Assembly: GCF_000003605.2 (NCBI RefSeq)
Contig: NW_003156740.1
Location: 37,216-51,215, forward strand
Length of the DNA stretch: 14,000 nt
Source: Saccoglossus kowalevskii
Taxonomy: Eukaryota > Hemichordata > Enteropneusta > Harrimaniidae
Reading direction: 5' to 3'
Part shown: piece after piece, positions 7,301-14,000 of the stretch
Layout: each line of letters opens with the position of its first letter
Numbering within the stretch: the stretch's first letter is position 1
Position numbers and translations under genes: made by a program
Notes under the pieces: model-generated
Seen by the model: the letters and a program-made list of their open reading frames with translations, nothing else
Databases searched by the model: none
What the model was told of the DNA's origin: nothing

Positions 7301-9178
7301 TAAGTATAAGTTGTACCAAACCGAACGGTCGTCGCGCCGCATCACATGCAACGTATATAACGCGTGCGATCTTTTCATCAATATTTCAATTCATTATAGC
7401 TTTCATACAATGGTCAGGATACAAGAAAAAAAACGAAACACATCCATCCAAACCCAACAGCCCGCCACCCGTTAACATGGCGAATAATCCGGGTAAATAA
7501 GTGGCACTGTCTGGGCTGAATTTGGGCTATGTTGTTTGGCTTTGAGAGTACCTACTAGGAATCGCATAGGTGATATTTGAACTGCTCAATAATATTTACA
7601 TTACGCAAGTCACTGCGTGTCGTTTTCGTCATTTCTAATATTACACACACCCAGGGTTGCACGTTCCGAGGCCTAATTGTACATCAACGCAATGTTGAGG
7701 CATGCCGATCCGATCTGTCGTTCACTCAACCTTCGACCCAACTCTGCCGTTGTCAATCTCGTGGTCCCCACTCTGACCGCCTACTCTAACTGTCCCACTG
7801 AAATACCTCGTAAAGTTGCGTTGTGGGATGTAACGTGTTACCGTAAGATCAGTACGTGGTCGTGCGAAATGGAATGCGCCCGCAGCGACCGAGTAAAATA
7901 CAATCCGGAGAGCAATCAACTATGTGATTGCTCGTCACATCTGGAGGGATTGTGTATAGCCATAGACCCTCTAAAAGATGGTATAGCCAAAAGGGACACT
8001 TTCATATACTTCTAGGCGTATCTCAGACTGGTGACAGCTAGGTCATTCGTGTTCATAGTCGAGCTAACGTGTTTGAACCAGTTGATTCATGAAATATATT
8101 ACGATTACGATATATGATTACGCAGTAGAACAAAATAGACGAAACAGGACCAGGTTCCGGATCCATATACTACATTTTACAAGTGAATAGCTCCAGAACA
8201 CACGCCAAAATCACGGTAGAACGAAGTCCCAAAAAGACAATATCAAGGTGCTAACAGTCACCTAGACTGTCGGCTGTCCTCAGCCCTAATTTGTTCGTAT
8301 GCTAATTTAAATCAAAAGGCATTTCAACGAAGACCAGAGGCATTTCTTGCCTGAGGGTTGTCGACAATCTAACAGTCATCGTACCAACATTTTATAGTTG
8401 TTGTTTTTTTTACCGACACTATGAAAACAATATTAATGTTGTAGAATATGTAGAAATGGAGACTTTCTATTCGTAGTTGGACCACATAATGTCTGTAGAT
8501 ATATTTTTTAAGATTTATAAAGTCCAAATATTAATATCTACACGGTAGATGTGCGTATTCTAATGTTACATATTTCATCACAGTGTGCTGTTTACAGTCC
8601 CGTTTTAAATTTAAAAATATGAAATATCAAAACACGCATATTAATACCAGGATTTTTTCCGCCCGGATTTTCTTATCTTGAATTTTGTCAGCCAAGATTG
8701 AATCATAATACCACACCACCACAACTACTACCCTCCGACTATGTATTTGCAGGGTTAATAAATTGGTAGGATGGTGGACTTACTCTTCGATTACCAAAAT
8801 CTAGGGTGTATGCCGAAACCATTGCATACAAATCCCTGTCAACGATAGCTTTTGTGGATTAAATACAAATGCTCGTTATACTACGTAGAATTATAGACAG
8901 AACTGATAGACAGTTGTTTGAATAAATATCAGTGTGGGTGTGGCAGCGTCTACACATACCAAACAATCATGGTGACCGTACCTTGTATTAGTGGGGTCCA
9001 TAGGACGTAACAGCGCACACGGTATTACAAAGGCCGCCAGAAATCCACTCCATATAAATGCCGCGATATGTTTGACATGGTAGTGCACGAACCGACTCCA
9101 CTGACACAGCACGTACAACGTGAACACAACGCCAGCCAGCACACCGACCGATTGAAGGAGGTTTGATTGTAGCACCAT
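4221..9178 (-). CDS. AGPAT: 1-acylglycerol-3-phosphate O-acyltransferase, six exons (AGPAT1/2-like)
   Basis: Transfers an acyl group from acyl-CoA to lysophosphatidic acid, giving phosphatidic acid for glycerolipid synthesis at the ER membrane (family knowledge). The CDS joins 9178-8982, 6839-6700, 6267-6092, 5674-5573, 4763-4691 and 4375-4221. Introns are 2142, 432, 417, 809 and 315 nt, all GT-AG, and all phases agree. The sum is 843 nt, 280 residues, against about 280 in human AGPAT1/2. Hydrophobic segments lie near residues 9-25 and 37-57. Block I is NHQSIID (104-110, catalytic H105 and D110). Block II is GTIFVDR (144-150). Block III is FAEGTR (177-182), with Ala for the usual Pro. Block IV is PIVPVV (207-212). 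The start at 9178 has a strong Kozak context (A at -3, G at +4). An in-frame ATG at 9280 would add 34 residues but has a weak context. The family assignment is firm; the exact paralogue is not. Confidence 0.92.
4691..4763 (-). CDS. AGPAT: AGPAT exon 5: block IV
   Basis: A 73-nt exon between the acceptor TTTATTCCAG and the donor GTGAGG. Codes residues 206-229 ([15 protein letters not shown], ending HRFDP) plus the first base of Val230. The PIVPVV run is acyltransferase block IV. The exon ends in phase 1, which fits exon 6 at 4375. Confidence 0.9.
5324..5421. mobile_element. Very short element with TTAAAGCGG ends, AGPAT intron 4
   Basis: TTAAAGCGGG at 5324-5333 faces CCGCTTTAA at 5413-5421, so the outer 9 bp are a perfect inverted repeat. 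The inward sequence is only weakly alike (GACGACC near the right end recalls the other copies). It could be an internally deleted relative of the intron 1 element, or chance. Confidence 0.4.
5573..5674 (-). CDS. AGPAT: AGPAT exon 4: block III with FAEGTR variant
   Basis: A 102-nt, phase 0-0 exon after the acceptor TTTTTACTAG, with donor GTTTAT. Codes residues 172-205: [12 protein letters not shown], then [16 protein letters not shown]. The E-G-T-R core, which binds the substrate phosphate in this superfamily, is intact. The proline before Glu is replaced by Ala (GCT), a two-residue-wide departure from the usual FPEGTR. Confidence 0.92.
5965..6030. repeat. Degenerate partial copy of the same family, AGPAT intron 3
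   Basis: TCATTGCAACGCGCCGTG, then TGGGTCCCATGTGACG, then TGTACACCACGTGTAAAATA align in order with the intron 2 element (TCGTCGTGCCGCG, TGGGATTCATAGCGACG, TATACAACGCGTGTAAAATA). Ends are lost. Confidence 0.45.
6092..6267 (-). CDS. AGPAT: AGPAT exon 3: acyltransferase block II
   Basis: Acceptor CTCCACAG, donor GTTAGT. Codes residues 114-171, starting [15 protein letters not shown] and containing [10 protein letters not shown]. In the family this segment helps form the glycerol-phosphate binding face next to block I. Translation past the donor reads on into intron sequence, which gives a misleading 131-residue open frame ending at 5867. Confidence 0.9.
6319..6523. mobile_element. Related MITE-like element, 205 bp, in AGPAT intron 2
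   Basis: The left end at 6319 begins TTAAAGGGTGGCAGTCGTCG. The right end at 6523, read in reverse, begins TTAAAGCGCGGTGGTCGTCG. Inside, GCGTGTAAAATAYATTG occurs twice in the same direction (near 6383 and 6461). It shares the TIR type of the 307-bp element but is more diverged. Confidence 0.65.
6700..6839 (-). CDS. AGPAT: AGPAT exon 2: carries catalytic NHxxxxD block
   Basis: A 140-nt exon too short and too split to appear as an open reading frame of its own. The acceptor is TTAATAG and the donor is GTAAGAG. It completes Arg66 and supplies residues 67-112 plus the first base of Gly113. It ends with [18 protein letters not shown], the acyltransferase block I that holds the catalytic His-Asp pair. 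The upstream half of the exon ([13 protein letters not shown]) is poorly conserved compared with known AGPATs. The acceptor has a weak pyrimidine tract, so the 5' edge is the least certain boundary in the gene. Confidence 0.85.
6997..7303. mobile_element. Short inverted-repeat element (MITE-like), 307 bp, in AGPAT intron 1
   Basis: The 34-bp ends at 6997-7030 and 7270-7303 are inverted copies with one mismatch. Both start TTAAAGCGCGGTAGT and run through GCGCTGCGCATGTGC. TTAA at each outer edge could be a target-site duplication or the end of the repeat. There is no transposase ORF. The interior is non-coding and includes ATATATGGGTCTCATAT, which recurs in diverged form in neighbouring copies. 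The size and structure fit a non-autonomous DNA transposon. Confidence 0.8.
7324..7375. repeat. Partial copy of the same element family
   Basis: ACGGTCGTCGCGCCGC followed by ACGTATATAACGCGTG matches the left part of the intron 2 element (CAGTCGTCGTGCCGCG, then ACGTATACAACGCGTG). No matching right end is seen downstream. It lies about 20 bp outside the right end of the 307-bp element, so two copies may have been inserted side by side or nested. Confidence 0.5.
7692..8015 (+). CDS. Cysteine-rich ORF of 107 codons in AGPAT intron 1, unassigned
   Basis: Reads from ATG at 7692 to TAG at 8013-8015; a stop at 7674-7676 closes the frame upstream. GC content is visibly higher than around it, and many codons end in C, which suggests a real or recently real coding exon. 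Cysteines cluster in the second half: [14 protein letters not shown], then [13 protein letters not shown]. The C-x3-C ... C-x-C spacing has a faint PAN/apple-domain look, but I cannot assign it. No signal peptide follows the ATG and no AATAAA is close downstream. It may be one exon, a processed remnant, or a piece of a mobile element nested antisense in the AGPAT intron. Confidence 0.35.
   Translation: MLRHADPICRSLNLRPNSAVVNLVVPTLTAYSNCPTEIPRKVALWDVTCYRKISTWSCEMECARSDRVKYNPESNQLCDCSSHLEGLCIAIDPLKDGIAKRDTFIYF
8016..8890. other. Remainder of AGPAT intron 1, nothing recognised
   Basis: AT-rich sequence between the cysteine-rich ORF and AGPAT exon 1. Only short palindromic stretches such as TTACGATTACGATATATGATTACG (split here as repeated GATTACG near 8103-8130) stand out. 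No exon-like frame was found on either strand. Confidence 0.5.
8982..9178 (-). CDS. AGPAT: AGPAT exon 1: N-terminal membrane region
   Basis: Encodes residues 1-65 plus two bases of codon 66. It has a hydrophobic stretch starting MVLQSNLL, a basic and aromatic turn ([11 protein letters not shown]), and a second hydrophobic stretch ending VIPCALLRP. This matches the N-terminal anchor seen before the catalytic core in AGPAT1/2 proteins. The exon ends at ACAAG followed by the donor GTACGG. The reading frame continues upstream to an ATG at 9280, so the true 5' end of the coding region is uncertain. Confidence 0.85.
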
Positions 9179-9346
9179 GTTTCCGATTACATACGATGTC
9201 AGTGGGTGAAGACCAATGCTGAGAGGCGTTAATGGCCCGACCTTGACTAGCGATATACAGCGCGAGACCTCTGCTATCATGGGCCTACAGTATGCTGCAC
9301 TGAAGTCGTTCTAGATTGGGGTCACTCCCAATTTGCGTGGCGTGTG

Positions 9347-9356
9347 GTCACGTGAC
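9347..9356. promoter_or_regulatory. Palindromic E-box upstream of AGPAT
   Basis: GTCACGTGAC is a perfect 10-bp palindrome around CACGTG, the type bound by USF, MiT/TFE or SREBP-class bHLH-zip factors. It sits about 170 nt upstream of the preferred AGPAT start codon. A minus-strand CCAAT box (ATTGG at 9315-9319) lies between. No clear TATA box is seen at the expected spacing. The regulatory role is inferred from position. Confidence 0.4.
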
Positions 9357-9856
9357 ATGCTATTCCTCGACAAAACCTAGCTATATTTCAGTAATTGTTT
9401 ACAGGTGAATACTGACTGCATACACAGATAATAACGGAGGTTAATGCACTGCGTTCTAATGAACTACTTTTTTTCAAGTCAGTCTATTTTTAACTGAGAT
9501 TTTTATTTATTAGTTTGACGATAACAACAAGTTGTAAATCAGTGAAAATTGAACTCGAACCTTTCGTCTATGGAGGGCGACATCACAGGACGCGTGTGTG
9601 AAATGTATTAAAATCGCTATAGACTAAACATGCCCGGAGAACTGTATTTTTCGATGAATATAAATAACAGAAAAAAATAAATCAATATCAGCCCTGAGTA
9701 ATACAACAATACGTGTCAACACGTGATCACGTACTAATTTGCATAGGGGACAGACGTTTATGTACATGTAACGTTAGTACCTTCCATGATTTAAATGACC
9801 CCTACATTCCGTCACAAATAATCAAACAAACAAACAACTGAATTAGTTAATTAATT
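9357..9856. other. AGPAT upstream region, no gene
   Basis: Holds the distal promoter side of AGPAT and then AT-rich sequence. A perfect 12-bp palindrome, ACGTGATCACGT, lies near 9721-9733 and includes a second CACGTG overlap. No coding frame is convincing. Confidence 0.45.
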
Positions 9857-9876
9857 ACTTTCTCTCTCTCTCCCAA
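9857..9876. repeat. Short (TC)n microsatellite
   Basis: CTTTCTCTCTCTCTCCC directly precedes the second retrotransposon fragment and may mark its 5' junction. A CAAACAAACAAACAAC run lies just upstream at about 9821-9838. Confidence 0.8.
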
Positions 9877-10439
9877 CTCTAAACCTGTCTTTGGAGATTG
9901 TTATATGACCCCAATCACAGAGAAAGACGGCGACCTCAATTGGCGCATGCTCCACGGCGCCTACCCAACTGGCGGGTTTCTTTTAAAAACCAAAGCCCAG
10001 ACCACTGATACTTGTCCCTTCTGTGACGAAAGGGACGACCTTACCCACATTTTATTGAATGCTCAAGACTCGCTCCACTTTTCAGCTTGCTGAAATTAAT
10101 TGCCAATAAACTTATAAATATTGACACTATACCACTTTCTTGGTACATACTCGCCCACCAAGCAAATGAACCGCTACACATCGTTTGCTCTGTCACATAA
10201 TTACAACCATGAAAGTGGCAACTCACGTAACACGATATAAAGAGTTAAACGATCGGGTACAAACAAATGTGTTACAGTGTTTTAAATCCAAAATTAGGTA
10301 TCGGGTAACTAACGAATACAACTATCACCTGCTCACAAAGTCTCTAGATGTATTTGAAACACAGTGGTGCATTAATGACGCCATTGCAATCCTGGATGAC
10401 AACTCACTGATAATCCCCGATATCTTAGACAATGGCTGA
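9875..10439 (+). mobile_element. Second non-LTR retrotransposon 3' end, frameshifted
   Basis: An open frame from before 9905 reads VFGDCYMTPITEKDGDLNWR then MLHGAYPTGGFLLKTK and CPFCDERDDLTHI, a LINE C-terminal zinc-binding pattern. A one-base loss near 10055 moves the coding frame. The next frame gives SRLAPLFSLLKL to HIVCSVT and a stop near 10199. The third frame carries RYKELNDRVQTN to DILDNG and TGA at 10437-10439. It is therefore broken in at least two places. It begins abruptly after a (TC)n run, which suggests 5' truncation. Its sequence differs from the copy at 139-802, so two lineages are represented. Confidence 0.72.
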
Positions 10440-11266
10440 ATAATATCCTTTTTAATTGTACAAACCCGCCTTTTCAGTTGCTTTTTATTAGATTTATTGT
10501 ACTTTTAAGTATTTTTCGAATTGTAATTATTTGAGTGTTGTGGCTGTCTATCGCACACATTCGATCAGGTCCAAAAAAACTGTGAGCACTGTGATTGTGT
10601 AATGGTAACACAAAAAACTATGGTAGACTGTAATACGTCGTTTATTTCGGAAGACAAGTCTGGCATCAAAGTACAATTAGAACAATCCACACTAAACATG
10701 CACTAAAACACCTTTTATATAGGGTTAATAGGATTACATCGCGGATTTTAAAATTGGAGGAAAAACGCTATGATTGGTGTGCCATGTGAGAAGGTCACTA
10801 TAGAATAAACATTTCGGCTTAATCCGCTACAAAGTTGCGACTTCTCTCGAATGTGTGACAAAGGCATGTTTGTGGACATTACGTAAATGGCTTACAATAA
10901 ATTGATTTGTGCTTCTTTGTCATAGGAATACATGTATTGTGAGGTGAAATGAAGCATGAAACGGCTTCTAACAGACATAACTCAGAGAATAATGCTTGGA
11001 ATCGAATGAAACCAAAACGAACAAATACAGAAAATGGTTGTCTATCGATACAAAGTAAATACGAATGAAAAATAATAACTATAATTAAACAACAACAAAT
11101 ATAATTGAATCGAGAAACACACACGTGGATAAGCATCCACGATAAGTGTAGAACCATTTGTTATTTTTATCGTTCAATGTCGTACATGTCTCTAACTCAC
11201 CTCTCGTCACTTGTTCATTGTTTATCTGTTTGTAACCTCCGCTAATCACTTGTAATCGTTAAATCG
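10440..11266. other. Retrotransposon 3' flank and gene-free sequence
   Basis: The first 100 bases after the LINE stop codon are T-rich and probably its 3' UTR. The rest has no convincing frame; the 92-codon minus-strand frame at 10879-11157 has no recognisable motif and an AT-rich composition. Confidence 0.45.
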
Positions 11267-11276
11267 TTTTATTTTG

Positions 11277-11391
11277 AACCGAGAAATGTGTCAAACGGAT
11301 GACTGTTATCCCGATGGCACCGGGCAGGGGGGTTCGATTCCCCCATTGTCCGTGCCACTTGGTGTTGGCCTGCCCGCAGGATTTCTCGGTT
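11277..11391. repeat. 115-bp unit with 11-bp terminal inverted repeats
   Basis: AACCGAGAAAT at 11277-11287 is perfectly inverted as ATTTCTCGGTT at 11381-11391. TTTTATTT occurs at both outer edges (11267-11274 and 11390-11397) and could be a target duplication, although it overlaps the repeat on one side. The unit encloses the hairpin at 11315-11357. It may be a short non-autonomous element or a structured RNA gene. Confidence 0.45.
11315..11357 (+). ncRNA. Strong hairpin with tRNA T-loop-like apex
   Basis: TGGCAC (11315-11320) pairs with GTGCCA (11352-11357). After a bulged C, GGGCAG pairs with TTGTCC using two G-U pairs. After a bulged A, GGGGG pairs with CCCCC around TTCGATT. That gives about 17 base pairs. 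GGGGGTTCGATTCCCCC is an ideal tRNA T-arm and contains a Pol III B-box (GGTTCGATTCC). A GGAT-7-ATCC mini-hairpin lies upstream at 11297-11311. No matching acceptor stem or D-arm exists, so it is not a normal tRNA. A tRNA-derived SINE piece is the likeliest reading. Confidence 0.4.
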
Positions 11392-11451
11392 TTATTTCTC
11401 ACTGTCCAGTCGTTATTGATATATTATTTACCCGTAGAATAAAAAAGGAAC

Positions 11452-11532
11452 TAATTAATCAGTTAATTAATTAGTTAATTAATTAATTAATTACCTAATT
11501 AACTAATTAATTAATTAATTAATTAATTAATT
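11452..11532. repeat. (TTAA)n low-complexity tract
   Basis: About 80 bp of almost pure TTAA/TAAT units with a few interruptions (CAG, TAG, CCT). It is self-complementary along its whole length and would form a cruciform or hairpin. Confidence 0.9.
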
Positions 11533-14000
11533 CTCGTACTTACCCGACAAGAGATGATATGTGTGTGTGTGATCACGTAGAACTACAGTAAATGTTCGTT
11601 TGTCGATGATTGCACTGAGATTGGTTCGTTCGATTTCGGCTCGACTGAGTTGCAGTTTGCTAAATAAAACAGACTGAGTAATTGTCAATATATTCAGTCG
11701 GTTTTAGTTCAAAGTTAAATTCATTGTTTTTTTTAAATTTGTACGTGGGCTTCCAGAGAAGATAATGTTCGAGCTAACGGAATGTGCGGAAATTCCAGTC
11801 TAGGTCAAGGATTACGGTAAAAAGGTGATTTATAACTCATTGCAATACTTCCGTGACTTATCTGTTCTCTGTGGTCTAGAGCGTATTAAAATCTACAAAG
11901 AAATAAATTTCCTTTAAGGAATACTAGTATTTGAAGTGAAATATTCTAACAGGGTAAAAGACAGAAAAATAAATAAATTTACAAACACCCACACCCACAC
12001 ACAAACACATGGGATAATGAACGCAGATTACAGCATTAGCCTGACACGTAGACGTGAGTGGCGCTCGACCTTAAGCTCAAAGTAGGGAGCCAGTCTTGCT
12101 ACTGTGCAGTTTTCAATTGGTTGTTTTGTAAGTGTATTAATGTTTGTTGTATAATACAGGGCGATATCCGCCACCTTCCCCTAGGCATGTTTGACAGTGC
12201 AACGGGTACAGGTTTCCAGGGATTTTTTGTCCCCAAGGTTTTTTTTTTTTATTATTCCTGGTTTTTCCTGGGCAGTCGGTGTGCCAGTAACGGGGGTTGT
12301 TATTTTTGTCGATGTTTTTTGTCAGTTATTTTAAATGTTTCTTTGACAGAGTAAAGTTAGTGGCATTTGCCGAGCATCAATATATATTTTTTTTCGCATT
12401 TTATATAGTTGTTTTCAATCTGTACACTTCACCTGCAATGTAATGGCAGCCGTTTTTAGTCAGCTTTATTACTGTGTTTTGTTAAATAAATGATTCGCCG
12501 GACCGACTGCACATACGTGGTCGCACTTGGCAAGTGCAAGTGTGTGTTGTACATTGTCGGATGTGAGGAGTCTAGTAAAGACATAATAGGAATTCCATCA
12601 GAGTCGTAATCGATGCGTTCTAAGTCGGTTTTTACCAAACGCTTCAGCGTGGTATTAAGAGTTTGTTTTCAGGGGTGGGTGATACCAAGGTAGGAAATGG
12701 ATGCACATAAGGGGTTAATTCCTTGAATTGCAATATAGAGGGTTCAGGCCGAAATACAATATATAGTGTTTTCATGTTTCGTCTGATATTTCTGTGGTAT
12801 TCTGCTGCTGTAAGTAATGCACGATTTGTTCCGAAATTCAGTATTTTGTGTGCATTCCAGGGTTATTCGTTTTTTGCTGAAAACACCCCTATTTTTAATG
12901 GCAGAGTCGAATAGTTTCACTCCCACTGGGGAATCTGCATTGTTGCTTGAATGAGAGCTAATTAAACACATTTCCCAGACCGGCGAAAGAGTATGCAACA
13001 GCCAATTTTAACAGCCTGTCACATGATTTTAGTCTGAATGTCAACATGAAAAGAGGCTAGTCCATTATACGCAGGAGTAATTGGGAGTAGAATATGTGAG
13101 GGATAGTATTAACAGAGATGTGTATACTGGAAAGTAATAACTATCATACTTTTGCACTCTGAGCATTCCTGTTTTAGTATATTGGTTTGAAAATGTTGAA
13201 CTTGCATGATTTGCAATGTGTTTTTGTGGTACTCCACTGACGGGATGACTTACTAGTACTGCATGCTACAACTTCGCTTCTGATGTTGCTTGCTAGCCGT
13301 GGATTGAATGAATCTTGATTACCGGTTAAAATGTTGCTCATTTGGCGTTGGTAATCTTTATTTGGAACTGGGTAACGCCGCAACGTCGCCAGCAGAAACC
13401 TCCTGGTACTTCGTACTATGATAAAACTCAGTAAAAAATGTTGCTAAACTGGATAAAAATAGCAGACGAACATTTATTTACAAAATAACAAGACATGAAA
13501 TGTCACAGTCCCCGTTATTTGATTATAAAGTTGTACAAGGAACATCTGCAAACAGGTGAATAAATATGTACTCTTTGTGGTTACAACTCATCATAAAGTG
13601 ATTTCCGATGATCTAGTTTTGTATTGACAACTAAAAACTTCCACTGACCCATGTTCAGAATCTCAGAGTACACAAGTGCAACAAAACTATTTGTCATACA
13701 TGTATACTTGCTCAAGAAACTGCATTCATAAATCTGAGTGAACCTTGATGTACCGGTACATGACTTCTTTGTTAATCAGATCTTAGTATATTACCAAGAC
13801 CTGGGTTTGTTTCAACATCACCACTGGTCATCAGAATCATTCTCATGTTGTCAAATACAATTTGTTATTAACACAGTAAGGTTTATTATTTAAAATGTAT
13901 TCATTGTACATAGAACAACATCTGTTAATTTAAACAATTGTAAAAGCTATGTTTTCAGAGCAAGTACATGTAATAATTAAGAAAGCCAGTTGCGATAAAG
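11533..14000. other. Gene-free or unassigned terminal region
   Basis: Only short frames occur. Three minus-strand frames in a row (13383-13174, 12998-12744 and 12638-12456) have mixed compositions, for example RRYPVPNKDYQRQMSNIL and TDLERIDYDSDGIPIM. They might be remnants of one decayed gene or transposon, but I recognise no family. A plus-strand frame at 12058-12354 is rich in Phe and Cys from T-runs and is probably spurious. Confidence 0.4.
11980..12009. repeat. CA-rich simple repeat
   Basis: Interrupted CACCCACACCCACACACAAACACA run; no coding or regulatory meaning is evident. Confidence 0.75.

Noticed and set aside
7218-7500. Two plus-strand ORFs of 83-85 codons
   Set aside because: They cross the right end of the MITE-like element and the neighbouring partial copy; the frames are by-products of the repeat sequence.
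7722-7919. 65-codon minus-strand ORF
   Set aside because: It is the antisense shadow of the plus-strand cysteine-rich ORF and has no AGPAT similarity.
9551-9563. B-box-like GGTTCGAGTTC on the minus strand
   Set aside because: No A-box or tRNA fold around it; short motifs like this occur by chance.
11277-11352. Class II tRNA gene
   Set aside because: The T-arm is perfect and a 4-bp anticodon-like stem exists, but there is no D-arm, the 3' acceptor ATTGTCC has no 5' partner, and the anticodon loop lacks T33.
12058-12354. 98-codon plus-strand ORF
   Set aside because: Rich in Phe, Cys and Tyr from T-runs, with no ATG at the start and no motif; probably chance.
12456-13383. Three minus-strand ORFs as exons of one gene
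   Set aside because: No recognisable domain and no convincing phase-matched splice sites; kept only as a note in the region entry.

Overview
The window is eukaryotic, most likely from an invertebrate animal. It is AT-rich, its one clear host gene is split by GT-AG introns, and it carries decayed non-LTR and Penelope-like retroelements plus short inverted-repeat elements. I see no bacterial operon structure, CRISPR array or rRNA. The species cannot be fixed from the sequence; a marine invertebrate (mollusc, hemichordate, cephalochordate or similar) is my guess.

The main content is a six-exon minus-strand gene between about 9178 and 4221 for a 1-acylglycerol-3-phosphate O-acyltransferase of the AGPAT1/2 type (phosphatidic acid synthesis at the ER). 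No single open reading frame shows it. I rebuilt it from exons at 9178-8982, 6839-6700, 6267-6092, 5674-5573, 4763-4691 and 4375-4221. All five junctions are GT-AG and keep frame, giving 280 residues, the usual length for the family. All four acyltransferase blocks are present, with two departures: NHQSIID in block I and FAEGTR (instead of FPEGTR) in block III. A GTCACGTGAC E-box and a CCAAT box lie just upstream. A likely poly(A) signal lies near 3900.

Layout: 1-800 holds the 3' end of a decayed non-LTR retrotransposon on the minus strand. 803-3334 has no recognisable gene. 3335-3840 is a frameshifted Penelope-like reverse transcriptase fragment on the plus strand, tail-to-tail with the acyltransferase gene. 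3870-9360 is the acyltransferase gene, whose introns 1-4 contain several short elements with TTAAAGCGCGG-type ends, and whose intron 1 also holds an unexplained cysteine-rich plus-strand ORF. 9875-10439 is a second decayed non-LTR retrotransposon 3' end on the plus strand. 11260-11400 contains a strong hairpin with a tRNA T-loop-like apex inside a flanking inverted repeat, followed by a (TTAA)n tract. 11533-14000 has only short ORFs that I cannot assign.

The host gene acts alone as far as the window shows; everything else looks like transposon-derived or non-coding sequence. The most notable points are the hidden acyltransferase gene with altered motifs, the small inverted-repeat elements concentrated in its introns, the Penelope-like fragment, an 80-codon ORF in the 3' UTR that could be an alternative last exon, and the 11.3 kb hairpin.
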